Shown here: piece by piece, positions 1 to 7,338 of the stretch
Numbering within the stretch: the stretch's first letter is position 1
How the letters are laid out: every line of letters begins with the position of its first letter
Source: Bacteroidota bacterium
GTDB taxonomy: Bacteria; Bacteroidota; Bacteroidia; Chitinophagales; Saprospiraceae
NCBI GenBank assembly: GCA_003045895.1
Contig: PZPC01000054.1
Location: forward strand, 1 to 36,142
Reading direction: 5' to 3'
Length of the DNA: 36,142 bases
The notes under the pieces: model-generated
Databases searched by the model: none
What the model was told of the DNA's origin: nothing
Seen by the model: only the letters and a program-made list of their open reading frames with translations
Program-made: the position numbers and the translations under genes

Positions 1-56
1 TTCATTATATTCTTAATTATTGGTCGAAAAATAATTATTTTCATCCTGCTATAGCG

Positions 57-638
57 TCACCTCAAATCAATTCGCGGTGAATCTGCACCTTTCCACATTG
101 ATGATTTTATGCTATAATTAGTTTCCAACTGGACTAGGCCAGTTGTTGTAAATACGCATTCAAACACATGAGGAAATATAACGTCAGGATAAAATTTATT
201 AATCATTGCTTCAATCCCGTAAATATTGTATTTTATTAATAAAGTATTCCCGTCCTTAATCGTTATATCCATATATTCAACAGCAAAGAAACTGGAGCTA
301 TTGTTTGTTTTATACATCTCAAAAAAAGGAAAATCCACTAGCCATTCACCAGAAATCGTGTCTTTATACGCTGAGCAAATCAAAAATTTCTCTTCATTAG
401 CAAAAACTAAAGTGCAAAATTTTTCATCTGCGTATGAATCACGAAGTGGTGGTGGGGGGGAAAATCGAGCATAAAAAACAATTTCTTCCCCATTTTCAAA
501 CGTCACTTTCGTGGCAATAGAGTCTTTATCTATTGCTTTTTCTGTCGAAATAGTTGAAATTATATTTTGCCCATTTGCTTGCAGTAAAAAAATGCTGCAA
601 TACAAAATGATGCCGAGTCTTAGTTTACTATAATTCAT
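57..638 (-). CDS. Secreted protein of unknown function (AT-rich pair, downstream member)
   Basis: I do not recognise this family. The reading frame continues upstream to a TTG at 656, but the ATG at 638 begins directly with a good signal peptide (MNYSKLRLGI followed by a hydrophobic stretch ending in QANGQ), so I chose it; the product is about 193 aa. The mature part is mostly beta-strand-like, rich in Phe, Tyr and Asn, with a short run of five prolines near residue 62, and has no transmembrane segment after the signal. It lies 14 bp downstream of the transglutaminase-like gene on the same strand, or overlaps it by 4 bp if the TTG is used, so the two are probably co-transcribed. Base composition is AT-rich like its partner and unlike the rest of the window. 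Export to the periplasm or cell surface is inferred from the signal peptide only. Confidence 0.7.
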   Translation of the reverse strand: MNYSKLRLGIILYCSIFLLQANGQNIISTISTEKAIDKDSIATKVTFENGEEIVFYARFSPPPPLRDSYADEKFCTLVFANEEKFLICSAYKDTISGEWLVDFPFFEMYKTNNSSSFFAVEYMDITIKDGNTLLIKYNIYGIEAMINKFYPDVIFPHVFECVFTTTGLVQLETNYSIKSSMWKGADSPRIDLR

Positions 639-652
639 GCTTTTTAGTTTGA

Positions 653-2077
653 TCAATAGGTGAAAAAATCTTGTTCTTCAATATCGTTCAATTTTTCTAC
701 CCAATAATAATATTCACAGGTATTGGCAGAAATCTCACGCTTAATAAAAGCGCCTGTTGCTACGTCAAATGAATCATTTTCATACTGGGTAGTGTTTCTA
801 AACGAGTTATTGGCCGCATCTAAATACCTTGTACCATAAGATGGGTCAAGTATCACATTGTCGTAAGCAGCAACTACGTGGTTAAGGAAGATTGACCTAG
901 GGTTTTCAACATTTCCTTGTCCAACAATTCCAGGTTCTCCAAATGCTGACTGAGCTATCTCCTGGCTTCTCAATGAGCATTCTCCTGTATAAAGAGGAAT
1001 AAATTCGCCTGGATTAGCAACATTCCAATTTTTTACTAAGAAGAGATAATCTAATATTACTAGATTAGTCATCATGTCAAAATCTTCATTGAATTGATTT
1101 TCATATTGATTAACTAGATTCGTTTTAGAAGTGGTTGTTAATTCAACACCCCCAGAATCTGATATTATAACGCCATTTATAGAAGAATCAACAGGAAAAG
1201 GTAAAACACCTAGTTGGTATACTTCTAAAATGTCACTATCCATACCAAGTACCTCTATGCATTCAATTAAAAAATCAGTTAATGCACCACATCTTCCATC
1301 TCCTGTTTGTAAAAAAAGTGCTGCATTAAAAGGGCAAAAATATTCATCTACATCGCTAGGATGTACGCCATAATAAGTTAATGTAGTTCCATCACTAATT
1401 CGCCTTAATTCAGGAAAATTATCATTATTATCTTTTTTAAATGCAGTATCAAAAATCACATCTACCACATTCTTTATTTCATCGTGGGTCACTCCTCTTA
1501 AATTATTTGCAGCCCGACATGCGATATCATAAGTTGTATGAAAATGATGATTAAAAAAAGAGCTTCCTCCTACTATTACATACAGCGTATTGTTGCTTTC
1601 TCCAAGGGGCATCCACATTTCTCCATCTTTTGAGATTTCCCATTGAATAATGAAGTTTTCGTAAAACTTAATACGCCCTTCTTCAAATGAATCTATAGCT
1701 GTTACTGCTATGCTTACACGTCCTTCCGGTCCTGTAATAGCAGCTGGGCTACCTTGGGGCATTGTGAAAGTCATGTATTCATTCATCCCCCTTACAAATA
1801 CTGAATCACAATCAGTAGCAATAACTACTTCCAGTTTTGGAAAAGAACCACTTATATAAGCTACTGGTTTGCTTTCTCCTGTATCAGCTATATAATGTGG
1901 TCTTGTATAGGGTTCATTGTAATCGGTATTGACTACAGCATAACCACTGTTAATTTCAGCAATGAAGCTTACCTCCATTAAATCATAAGAATAGGCTATT
2001 GCTTGATTTTGTGAATATATAAAACTGCAACAAACAGTTGAAAATAGTACTAGCGTAAGTAGTAAAGTATGTTTCAT
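653..2077 (-). CDS. Secreted transglutaminase-like (papain-fold) protein
   Basis: Secreted protein of about 474 aa. The frame extends to 2101, but MKHTLLLTLVLF at 2077 gives a standard signal peptide. The C-terminal half shows a transglutaminase-like triad: Cys263 in DGRCGALTDFLIE, His400 in LNHVVAAYDN and Asp411 in VILDPSYG. The order Cys, His, Asp with Cys at a helix start and the Asp about 11 residues after the His is the pattern of the transglutaminase/papain-like fold. The N-terminal half (about residues 20-180) looks like beta-sandwich sequence and may be a binding domain. Family knowledge allows protease, amidase or cross-linking activity; the sequence does not say which. It is followed by another secreted protein, and the pair is AT-rich, which suggests acquisition by transfer. 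Alternative: a catalytically inactive member; triad assignment is by eye. Confidence 0.75.
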   Translation of the reverse strand: MKHTLLLTLVLFSTVCCSFIYSQNQAIAYSYDLMEVSFIAEINSGYAVVNTDYNEPYTRPHYIADTGESKPVAYISGSFPKLEVVIATDCDSVFVRGMNEYMTFTMPQGSPAAITGPEGRVSIAVTAIDSFEEGRIKFYENFIIQWEISKDGEMWMPLGESNNTLYVIVGGSSFFNHHFHTTYDIACRAANNLRGVTHDEIKNVVDVIFDTAFKKDNNDNFPELRRISDGTTLTYYGVHPSDVDEYFCPFNAALFLQTGDGRCGALTDFLIECIEVLGMDSDILEVYQLGVLPFPVDSSINGVIISDSGGVELTTTSKTNLVNQYENQFNEDFDMMTNLVILDYLFLVKNWNVANPGEFIPLYTGECSLRSQEIAQSAFGEPGIVGQGNVENPRSIFLNHVVAAYDNVILDPSYGTRYLDAANNSFRNTTQYENDSFDVATGAFIKREISANTCEYYYWVEKLNDIEEQDFFTY

Positions 2078-2101
2078 AGGTAAAATATTTTTTTGCATCA
2101 T

Positions 2102-2790
2102 TCTCTCTTTTTAAACAAAGAATTATCACCTAAAATCATTGTGATTTATAGTTAAAAAATAAAATAAATTGACCGAACTGCTTGTTACAGCAATCCACCA
2201 ACAATGTTAACTTCAAAATGTCTGTTCAATTCAATAAGACCAACAACAAGCAAAAAGTACTTCGGCACGGGATACCGAAGGGAAGCACGTTGGTTCTTTT
2301 TATTTCCAGGTAAGAAAGCGCTCCTCAAAAAGTAGGCCTCCAAATTGGGCACATTTTTTGAAAAATTGAAGCACCATCCCTCCACTGCGACAACAGGAGT
2401 ACCTAAGCTGTCGGCGAAAACATTAAAATTCAAAGTGTTTGTTCAACCAAGAAAAATTAAGCCGTAATCAGAAAGCGGGCATGGATCTCATGATGCGCTA
2501 AAAACCAAAATTATCCGCGCAGGATCGTTTTCTATTTGTCGTTTTTGTACGCGAGAACGCATGATTTTTTGTAAGATATGTTTTTAAAATTTTATTTACA
2601 AATAAATGCTGCTCATAATTCTGGTTCTCTGACATTTTTTGCAGAATTCGTATTTTGCGTGCATGAACGAACTATTAATATACAAAGATTTACCGCGTTT
2701 GCCCGGCTTGAAGATACAACGAATAGAGCCTTCACAGCGCACAAAGGCCTATACACTTGCAAAACTTTTACACCTCCAAAACCCTTACCC
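2102..2790. other. Gene-poor region between the AT-rich pair and the PLP enzyme
   Basis: I see no convincing gene here. An 82-codon minus-strand frame (2185-2433) has no recognisable domain and unusual composition. Two imperfect 18-bp direct repeats (2212-2229 and 2429-2446, 16 of 18 identical) bracket most of that frame. The AT-rich character of the left-hand genes fades across this stretch, so it may be the border of a transferred segment. Confidence 0.5.
2212..2446 (+). repeat. Pair of imperfect 18-bp direct repeats about 200 bp apart
   Basis: Positions 2212-2229 and 2429-2446 share 16 of 18 bases, both with the core TTCAAA followed by TGTTCAA. They flank a stretch with no recognised gene at the edge of an AT-rich segment. 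They could be remnants of an insertion or a recombination scar; chance duplication in AT-rich sequence is also possible. Confidence 0.4.
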
Positions 2791-2840
2791 ATTTACACTT
2801 TCCACACATTTACACATTTACACTTTCCACACATTTACAC
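2791..2840 (+). repeat. Perfect 25-bp tandem duplication just before the start codon
   Basis: Positions 2791-2815 and 2816-2840 are identical, built from ATTTACAC and TTTCCACAC-like words, and end 7 bp before the ATG at 2848. Less regular TTTACAC words continue to the left from about 2766. The element sits where a 5' untranslated leader would be. Confidence 0.8.
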
Positions 2841-2847
2841 CTCTAAT

Positions 2848-3771
2848 ATGTTCCCATCCCCATCGCCCCTCCATACCTTGCCCGACGAGCGCTGGGCGGC
2901 GCGTGGGGTGGAATTGCTGATCAAGCGCGACGACTTGCTGGCCCCGGCCCCCAATGATCCTTTTTGTGGCAACAAATGGCGCAAGTTGCAGCACAACCTG
3001 CTGCGCGCCCAGGCGCAGGGTGCCACTACGCTGGTTTCTTTTGGCGGGGCCTACAGCAATCATATTGCGGCCCTGGCGAGTGCGGGTCAGCACCTGGGAA
3101 TGGCTACGGCAGGTATCATCCGGGGCGAAGCAGTGAGCAATCCTACCCTGGCGCAGGCGGCGGGTATGCAACTGCACTTTGTGGACCGCCCGACCTACCG
3201 GCAACTGACGGCCACCCCCACGTGGCGGGCATTAGCGGACCTGAAAATCTTTCCCGACCTGGACCAGGCCGGCACTTACCTGATTCCCGAAGGCGGCACC
3301 AATGCGGCGGCCTTGCCGGGTTGCGCCGCGCTGGCCCGGGAACTTCTGCAACAATCCAGCAGCCCACCTACCCACGTGGCCGTAGCCTGCGGCACGGGAG
3401 GTACCCTGGCGGGTTTGGTCCAGGGACTCGACGGGGGCAGCCTGGCGCTGGGCATCAGCGTACTTAAAGGCAACTTCATGACCGCCACCGTAGCAGCTTT
3501 GCTCCAACAATACACCGGACACACCTGGCCAGGCTGGCGCGTGCACGAAACATTTCACCATGGTGGTTACGCCCGCAGCAGCCCGGAACTCGCGGCTTTT
3601 ATCCAAAAATTTTACGCCCGCCACGGCATCCTCCTCGAACCTATTTATACCGGAAAGTTGTTCTATGCTTTGGAACAACTCCTGGAGGCTGGCTTTTTCC
3701 CTGAAGGCAGCCGGGTAGTGGGTATCCATACGGGCGGCTTGCAAGCCTTTGCCAGCAGCCTGGCAAAATAA
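2848..3771 (+). CDS. PLP-dependent D-cysteine desulfhydrase / ACC deaminase family enzyme
   Basis: Cytosolic fold-type II PLP enzyme of 307 aa, the usual size for the ACC deaminase/D-cysteine desulfhydrase family, which breaks small amino acids down to a keto acid plus ammonia, and plus sulfide when the substrate is D-cysteine. The PLP lysine is K43 in FCGNKWRKLQ, matching the family GGNKxRKLE motif. SFGGAYSNH (64-72) is the substrate/PLP contact loop and ACGTGGTLAG (180-189) the phosphate-binding glycine loop. The frame is open back to 2578, but the upstream part is low-complexity repeat sequence, so the ATG at 2848 is the start. Substrate cannot be fixed from sequence. The downstream sulfide/persulfide genes make a desulfhydrase role attractive, but a separate promoter lies between them, so this link is inference. 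Confidence 0.85.
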   Translation: MFPSPSPLHTLPDERWAARGVELLIKRDDLLAPAPNDPFCGNKWRKLQHNLLRAQAQGATTLVSFGGAYSNHIAALASAGQHLGMATAGIIRGEAVSNPTLAQAAGMQLHFVDRPTYRQLTATPTWRALADLKIFPDLDQAGTYLIPEGGTNAAALPGCAALARELLQQSSSPPTHVAVACGTGGTLAGLVQGLDGGSLALGISVLKGNFMTATVAALLQQYTGHTWPGWRVHETFHHGGYARSSPELAAFIQKFYARHGILLEPIYTGKLFYALEQLLEAGFFPEGSRVVGIHTGGLQAFASSLAK

Positions 3772-3835
3772 ACCACCCTAAAAAGCCGCTTTTTTGACAC
3801 CTTAACGTAACTTTAGGAAGGGTTTTTAGCCCAGT

Positions 3836-3849
3836 GTGATCGGCGTCAC
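3836..3849. promoter_or_regulatory. Crp/Fnr-type operator GTGA-N6-TCAC upstream of the persulfide dioxygenase gene
   Basis: A perfect GTGA-N6-TCAC palindrome (left half extended to TGTGA at 3835) is centred at 3842.5. It is 37.5 bp before the last base of an exact TAnnTTTG element, which puts it near -43 to -45 of the likely transcription start, the class II activator position, in place of a -33 element. A second copy with almost the same spacing occurs at 6048-6061. The Crp/Fnr protein encoded at 12387 is the obvious candidate binder. Confidence 0.7.
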
Positions 3850-3872
3850 TAAGCAGGTAGGAGCGTTCGCCT

Positions 3873-3880
3873 TATATTTG
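3873..3880 (+). promoter_or_regulatory. Bacteroidota -7 promoter element TATATTTG
   Basis: Exact match to the Bacteroidota sigma-ABfr -7 consensus TAnnTTTG, 20 bp before the ATG at 3901. No TTG-type -33 element is seen at the usual distance; the activator palindrome occupies that area instead. Confidence 0.7.
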
Positions 3881-3900
3881 CATCAACAAAAAAAACTACC

Positions 3901-5352
3901 ATGAAAGTAGAACAGATATATACCGGTTGTTTGGCGCAGGGCGCTTACTACATTGAGAGTGCTGGCGAAGCTGTCATCATTGACCCGCTGCGCGAAACCC
4001 AACCCTACCTGGATAAGCTGGCCAAGGCCGGCACCAAGCTCAAGTACATCTTTGAAACCCACTTCCACGCCGACTTCGTGTCGGGGCACCTGGATTTGGC
4101 TAAAGAAACAGGAGCGACCATCGTCTACGGCCCCAGTGCTGAAACCGCCTACGACATTTACCAGGCCAAAGATGGCGAGGAATTGCGCGTGGGTGACCTC
4201 ACCTTTAAGGTATTGCATACACCCGGCCATACGCTCGAGAGTACGACCTACCTCCTGCGCGACGAACAGGGCAAAGACTACGCCATCTTCACCGGCGACA
4301 CCCTTTTCCTCGGCGACGTAGGCCGGCCCGACCTGGCCATCAAGCAGGGTACCATCACCCAGGACGACCTGGCCGCCATGCTCTACCACAGCCTGCGCGA
4401 CAAGATCATGCCCCTGTCCGATGACCTCATCGTTTACCCGGCTCACGGTGCCGGATCAGCCTGTGGCAAAAACCTGAGCAAAGAGACCTGGGGCTACCTC
4501 GGCGAACAAAAGGAAACCAATTATGCCCTGCGGGCCGACATGACCGAGGCCGAGTTTGTGAAGGAAGTCACAACGGGCTTGCTCCCGGCACCTTCCTACT
4601 TCGCCAAGAACGCCAAGCTCAACAAGGAAGGCTACGGCAGCTTTGACGACGTCCTGGAAAAAGGCAGCATCGCCCTCTCCCCCGACCGCTTCGAAGCGCT
4701 GGTGGAAACCACCGATGCCCTGATGCTGGATACCCGCAGCCCGCAAGAATTTGCGGAGGAACATATCCCCAATTCCATCTTCATTGGTATCGACGGCAGC
4801 TTCGCGCCCTGGGTGGGTGCCCTGATCGCCGATATCCAGCAACCGATCGTCCTCATCACCCCCGCAGGACGGGAGGAGGAAGTGGTTACCCGCCTGGCGC
4901 GGGTGGGTTACGACCACACGCTCGGCTTCCTGGATGGTGGCATCAAGGCCTGGAAAGCAGCCGGTAAAGAAACCGACAACATCCAGTCCATCACCGCCGA
5001 TGAACTGGCACAGCGTTTGGAAAAGGGCCTCGACGGTACCCTGCTCGACGTGCGCAAGCCTACGGAATTCCTGGCCCAGCACGCAGAAGCAGCCACCAAC
5101 TTCCCGCTTGACTACCTGAACAAGAACATGGACCGACTGGATCGCAACGCTACCTACTACCTGCATTGCCAGGGGGGCTACCGTTCTATGATCTCGGCCA
5201 GCATCCTGAAAGCCCGCGGTTTTCACCAACTGGTCGACATCCAAAAAGGCTGGGCAGACATCGAGAAAAGCAGCATCGCCAAAACGGCCTACGCCTGCCC
5301 AACTTCGCTGACCCAGGAAACCATTGACGAAGCCAACGCGGCCGTGGTTTAA
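3901..5352 (+). CDS. CstB-like persulfide dioxygenase fused to two rhodanese domains
   Basis: 483-aa cytosolic fusion. Residues 1-240 are a metallo-beta-lactamase fold of the ETHE1/persulfide dioxygenase type: HFHADFVSGH (54-63), H110 in HTPGH, D133 in FTGDTLF and H182 in PAHG are the metal ligands. Residues about 262-355 form a rhodanese domain whose active loop (ITPAGREEE) has no cysteine. Residues about 364-456 form a second rhodanese with C423 in the loop HCQGGYRS. This MBL/pseudo-rhodanese/rhodanese order is that of staphylococcal CstB, which oxidises low-molecular-weight persulfides and releases thiosulfate. Expected role here: detoxify or use sulfide-derived persulfides and pass sulfane sulfur on to the downstream rhodanese and thioredoxin. 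It heads the sulfur module behind a Crp-type operator and a clear -7 element. Confidence 0.92.
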   Translation: MKVEQIYTGCLAQGAYYIESAGEAVIIDPLRETQPYLDKLAKAGTKLKYIFETHFHADFVSGHLDLAKETGATIVYGPSAETAYDIYQAKDGEELRVGDLTFKVLHTPGHTLESTTYLLRDEQGKDYAIFTGDTLFLGDVGRPDLAIKQGTITQDDLAAMLYHSLRDKIMPLSDDLIVYPAHGAGSACGKNLSKETWGYLGEQKETNYALRADMTEAEFVKEVTTGLLPAPSYFAKNAKLNKEGYGSFDDVLEKGSIALSPDRFEALVETTDALMLDTRSPQEFAEEHIPNSIFIGIDGSFAPWVGALIADIQQPIVLITPAGREEEVVTRLARVGYDHTLGFLDGGIKAWKAAGKETDNIQSITADELAQRLEKGLDGTLLDVRKPTEFLAQHAEAATNFPLDYLNKNMDRLDRNATYYLHCQGGYRSMISASILKARGFHQLVDIQKGWADIEKSSIAKTAYACPTSLTQETIDEANAAVV

Positions 5353-5382
5353 AACCGCTTCTTTTATTCAATTTTTTAATAG

Positions 5383-5419
5383 GGTATAACCCGTCGTGCC
5401 AGGCACGGCGGGTTATACC
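5383..5419. terminator. Strong hairpin between the dioxygenase and rhodanese genes
   Basis: Arms 5383-5400 and 5402-5419 pair over 18 positions with one G-T wobble; the central base at 5401 plus its flanking pair would form the loop. No T-run follows on either strand, so it may be a weak terminator, an mRNA-stabilising structure that lowers expression of distal genes, or a REP-like element. It lies 30 bp after the stop codon at 5352. Confidence 0.6.
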
Positions 5420-5516
5420 TCCCTATAAGCTAGCGGCCAGTCCCTCGCGCTCCCACAGCCTTGCTGTTCGTGCCCGCTAACTGGCAGTCCCGTTCATTTT
5501 AGCCAAAACTATTCCA

Positions 5517-5903
5517 ATGAAAATTGTCATCCTTCTTATCGTGTTGGTCGCCATACCTTTTCTGATCAAGGCACTGCGTTCGCTGGCCGGTGCGGGCAAA
5601 TACACCAACATCAACGGCCAGGCGTTTGCGGAGCACATGCAGGATAAAAATGCGGTGGTGCTCGATGTCCGCAGCCCACAGGAAGTAGCGCAGGGCAAAA
5701 TCAAAGGCGCTCAGGTAATCAATATTATGGGCGCCGACTTTTCGCAAAAGATCAAAACGCTCGACAAAACCAAAACCTATCTCGTCTACTGCCGCAGTGG
5801 CAATCGCAGCGCCCGGGCCTGTAGCCTCATGGCTAAAGAAGGTTTTACCAATCTGTACAACCTCACGGGCGGGTATGGCGCCTGGTTGAACCGAAAAAAT
5901 TAA
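5517..5903 (+). CDS. Membrane-anchored single-domain rhodanese
   Basis: 128-aa protein with an N-terminal hydrophobic helix (residues 2-18, MKIVILLIVLVAIPFLI) followed by one rhodanese domain. The catalytic cysteine is C92 in the loop YCRSGNRSAR, an intact six-residue active site of the sulfurtransferase type; LDVRSPQE (49-56) is the standard CH2A motif. The helix could be an uncleaved anchor, placing the domain at the inner membrane facing the periplasm. Expected reaction: transfer of sulfane sulfur between thiosulfate or persulfide donors and thiol acceptors. It sits between the persulfide dioxygenase and a thioredoxin, so it is a likely relay. I see no exact TAnnTTTG just upstream; it may be transcribed from the dioxygenase promoter through the hairpin at 5383-5419. 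Confidence 0.9.
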   Translation: MKIVILLIVLVAIPFLIKALRSLAGAGKYTNINGQAFAEHMQDKNAVVLDVRSPQEVAQGKIKGAQVINIMGADFSQKIKTLDKTKTYLVYCRSGNRSARACSLMAKEGFTNLYNLTGGYGAWLNRKN

Positions 5904-6047
5904 CGGCAAGGCTTAGCGTTTACTTCAACTTCGCAACTTTGAGCAAGGTTAGTTTGTATTAATAATAATTCTTTCATACTCCTACCAAATCAATAGGGAT
6001 AGAGGGGATTTAAAAAATGGCTACCTTTGCGGTACTAAAGTTTTCGT

Positions 6048-6061
6048 GTGATCTAAATCAC
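6048..6061. promoter_or_regulatory. Second Crp/Fnr-type operator GTGAT-N4-ATCAC
   Basis: A palindrome with perfect five-base arms, again GTGA-N6-TCAC in its core and TGTGA on the left, centred at 6054.5. It is 36.5 bp before the last base of an exact TAnnTTTG element, almost the same geometry as the site at 3836-3849. It starts a second transcription unit covering the small membrane protein, thioredoxin and transporter genes. Confidence 0.72.
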
Positions 6062-6083
6062 CAACTTTATCTGCGGCAGCGTG

Positions 6084-6091
6084 TAATTTTG
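6084..6091 (+). promoter_or_regulatory. Bacteroidota -7 promoter element TAATTTTG
   Basis: Exact TAnnTTTG match 19 bp before the ATG at 6111, with the Crp-type palindrome where a -33 element would be. Spacing to the start codon is nearly equal to that of the promoter at 3873 (20 bp). Confidence 0.7.
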
Positions 6092-6110
6092 CGACTATAA
6101 TCCGAATACC

Positions 6111-6326
6111 ATGTTAGCCATTTTGAATGACTGGAAGTTTGTAGTTGCCGCCTGCCTCTTGTTGGGTCTGGCACCCTTTTATCCGGAGCCCCATTTGTGG
6201 GGAAAAATTCGTTGGCTGGCCGGTGGCGGCCAGGGAATGCAACCGCTGGATTGGTTCGACTTGTTTTGGCACGGCTGGCCCTGGGTTTTGCTGTTGCGCC
6301 TACTGGTTCGTACCACCTTAAAATAA
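6111..6326 (+). CDS. Small inner-membrane protein of the sulfur module
   Basis: 71-aa hydrophobic protein with two likely membrane segments: residues about 9-23, ending in the conserved-looking LLLGLAPFYPEPH, and about 48-66 (FDLFWHGWPWVLLLRLLVR). Proteins of this size with the pattern GLAPFxPEPH...DxFDLxxHG...LLLLxL occur in many bacteria and are often labelled 'RND transporter' in databases; a protein this short cannot be an RND pump, so I treat function as unknown. It is the first gene after the second Crp-type operator and is followed by thioredoxin 68 bp later, so a link with membrane sulfur transfer or transporter assembly is likely by context. Tryptophan content is high, as is common for interface-located helices. 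Confidence 0.75.
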   Translation: MLAILNDWKFVVAACLLLGLAPFYPEPHLWGKIRWLAGGGQGMQPLDWFDLFWHGWPWVLLLRLLVRTTLK

Positions 6327-6394
6327 TAATCTTCTTTGACCAAATGGGTGACGACTTCAGTGTCGTACCGTGGGCAAAGAATCAATAACAACCA

Positions 6395-6712
6395 ATGAGC
6401 ACGAAAAAATCATTTCAGGAAATCATCAACGGCGATCAGCCCGTATTGGTCGACTTTTTTGCAGAATGGTGTGGCCCGTGTAAAGCCATGGCTCCTATTT
6501 TGAAAGATGTGGTTGCCCAGACGGGTGACAAAGCGAAAGTGATCAAAATCGACATCGATAAAAACCAGGCCCTGGCCAATAAGCTGGGTATCCGCGGCGT
6601 ACCGACATTCATTCTTTTCCAGAACGGAGAAGCCAAGTGGCGCCAGTCGGGGATGCAATCTGCCACGGCGCTCAAGCGCGTCATTGAGCAAGCTGCCAAT
6701 CATCAATTGTAA
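6395..6712 (+). CDS. trxA: Thioredoxin
   Basis: 105-aa cytosolic thioredoxin of standard length with no signal peptide. The redox motif is WCGPCK (25-30) with the usual cis-Pro loop GVPTF (around residues 68-72). It reduces disulfides and, in this setting, can release sulfane sulfur as sulfide from rhodanese or persulfide carriers. It is 68 bp after the small membrane protein and 17 bp before the first transporter gene, so it is probably dedicated to the sulfur module and need not be the housekeeping thioredoxin. The symbol is used at family level only. Confidence 0.93.
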   Translation: MSTKKSFQEIINGDQPVLVDFFAEWCGPCKAMAPILKDVVAQTGDKAKVIKIDIDKNQALANKLGIRGVPTFILFQNGEAKWRQSGMQSATALKRVIEQAANHQL

Positions 6713-6729
6713 TTTTCAAAACTGACCTT

Positions 6730-7314
6730 GTGGAATTATTAACCTTCACCCATGGCTTACTCGAAATAGTTCGCCAACCCTGGCATTGGGCTGTTGCCGG
6801 TACGGCTATTGCCGGAATCGTATTTTTAATGACGTGGATGGGCCAGAGTTTTGGCGTATCCACTGCCTTTCGCGACTTCTGTACCCTGGCGGGTGCGGGT
6901 AAGCGCCACGAATTTTTCAATATCGACCTGAAGGCCGAAGATTGGCGTTTCGCTTTTGTGGGTGGCGCCGTGTTCGGTGGTTTCATTGGGGCCTACCTCT
7001 TAGGAAACTCCGCACCCATCGACCTCTCTGCTGCCACGGTTGCCCACCTTCAGCAAGACTTCCAGATTAGTCCTACGGAAGGCAATGGCTTTTTGCCCAC
7101 TGGGATTTTCAACTTTAGCAATCCCAAAGGCATCTTTCTTGCTATTGTGGGCGGTTTTTTGGTAGGCTTTGGGGCACGCTACGGCCGCGGCTGCACCTCG
7201 GGGCACGCGATCACGGGGCTTTCCCACCTGCAATTGCCCTCGCTGATCACGGTGATCGGCTTCTTCATCGGTGGCCTCATCATGACCTGGCTCATTATGC
7301 CTGTTATCCTTTAA
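6730..7314 (+). CDS. YeeE/YedE-type sulfur transporter, first subunit (PmpA-like)
   Basis: 194-aa membrane protein of the YeeE/YedE (DUF395, sulf_transp) family. It starts with GTG at 6730, as no ATG stands at the head of the conserved sequence. About four hydrophobic segments are visible: 18-37, 77-93, 135-150 and 167-192. The family cysteine motif is GRGCTSGH with C155 at the centre, and a second Cys (C51) lies in [15 protein letters not shown]. In TsuA (YeeE) such cysteines line the path for thiosulfate uptake. Here the protein equals only one half of the single-chain TsuA; the other half is the next gene, as in the PmpA/PmpB pairs. The two must work together as one transporter, moving thiosulfate or another sulfane-sulfur compound. 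Confidence 0.9.
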   Translation: MELLTFTHGLLEIVRQPWHWAVAGTAIAGIVFLMTWMGQSFGVSTAFRDFCTLAGAGKRHEFFNIDLKAEDWRFAFVGGAVFGGFIGAYLLGNSAPIDLSAATVAHLQQDFQISPTEGNGFLPTGIFNFSNPKGIFLAIVGGFLVGFGARYGRGCTSGHAITGLSHLQLPSLITVIGFFIGGLIMTWLIMPVIL

Positions 7315-7338
7315 ATCGCTTCCAACAAAAACATTCCC

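Noticed and set aside
2185-2433. 82-codon minus-strand frame in the left intergenic region
   Set aside because: No recognisable domain, no promoter or signal, and it lies between direct repeats in a stretch that looks non-coding.
4557-4572. A full TGTGA-N6-TCACA palindrome inside the persulfide dioxygenase gene
   Set aside because: It lies mid-gene with no TAnnTTTG element downstream; about one such 8-base core is expected by chance in a window of this size.
2848-5352. Single operon from the D-cysteine desulfhydrase-like gene into the sulfur module
   Set aside because: An exact -7 element and an operator lie directly before 3901, so the sulfur module has its own start.
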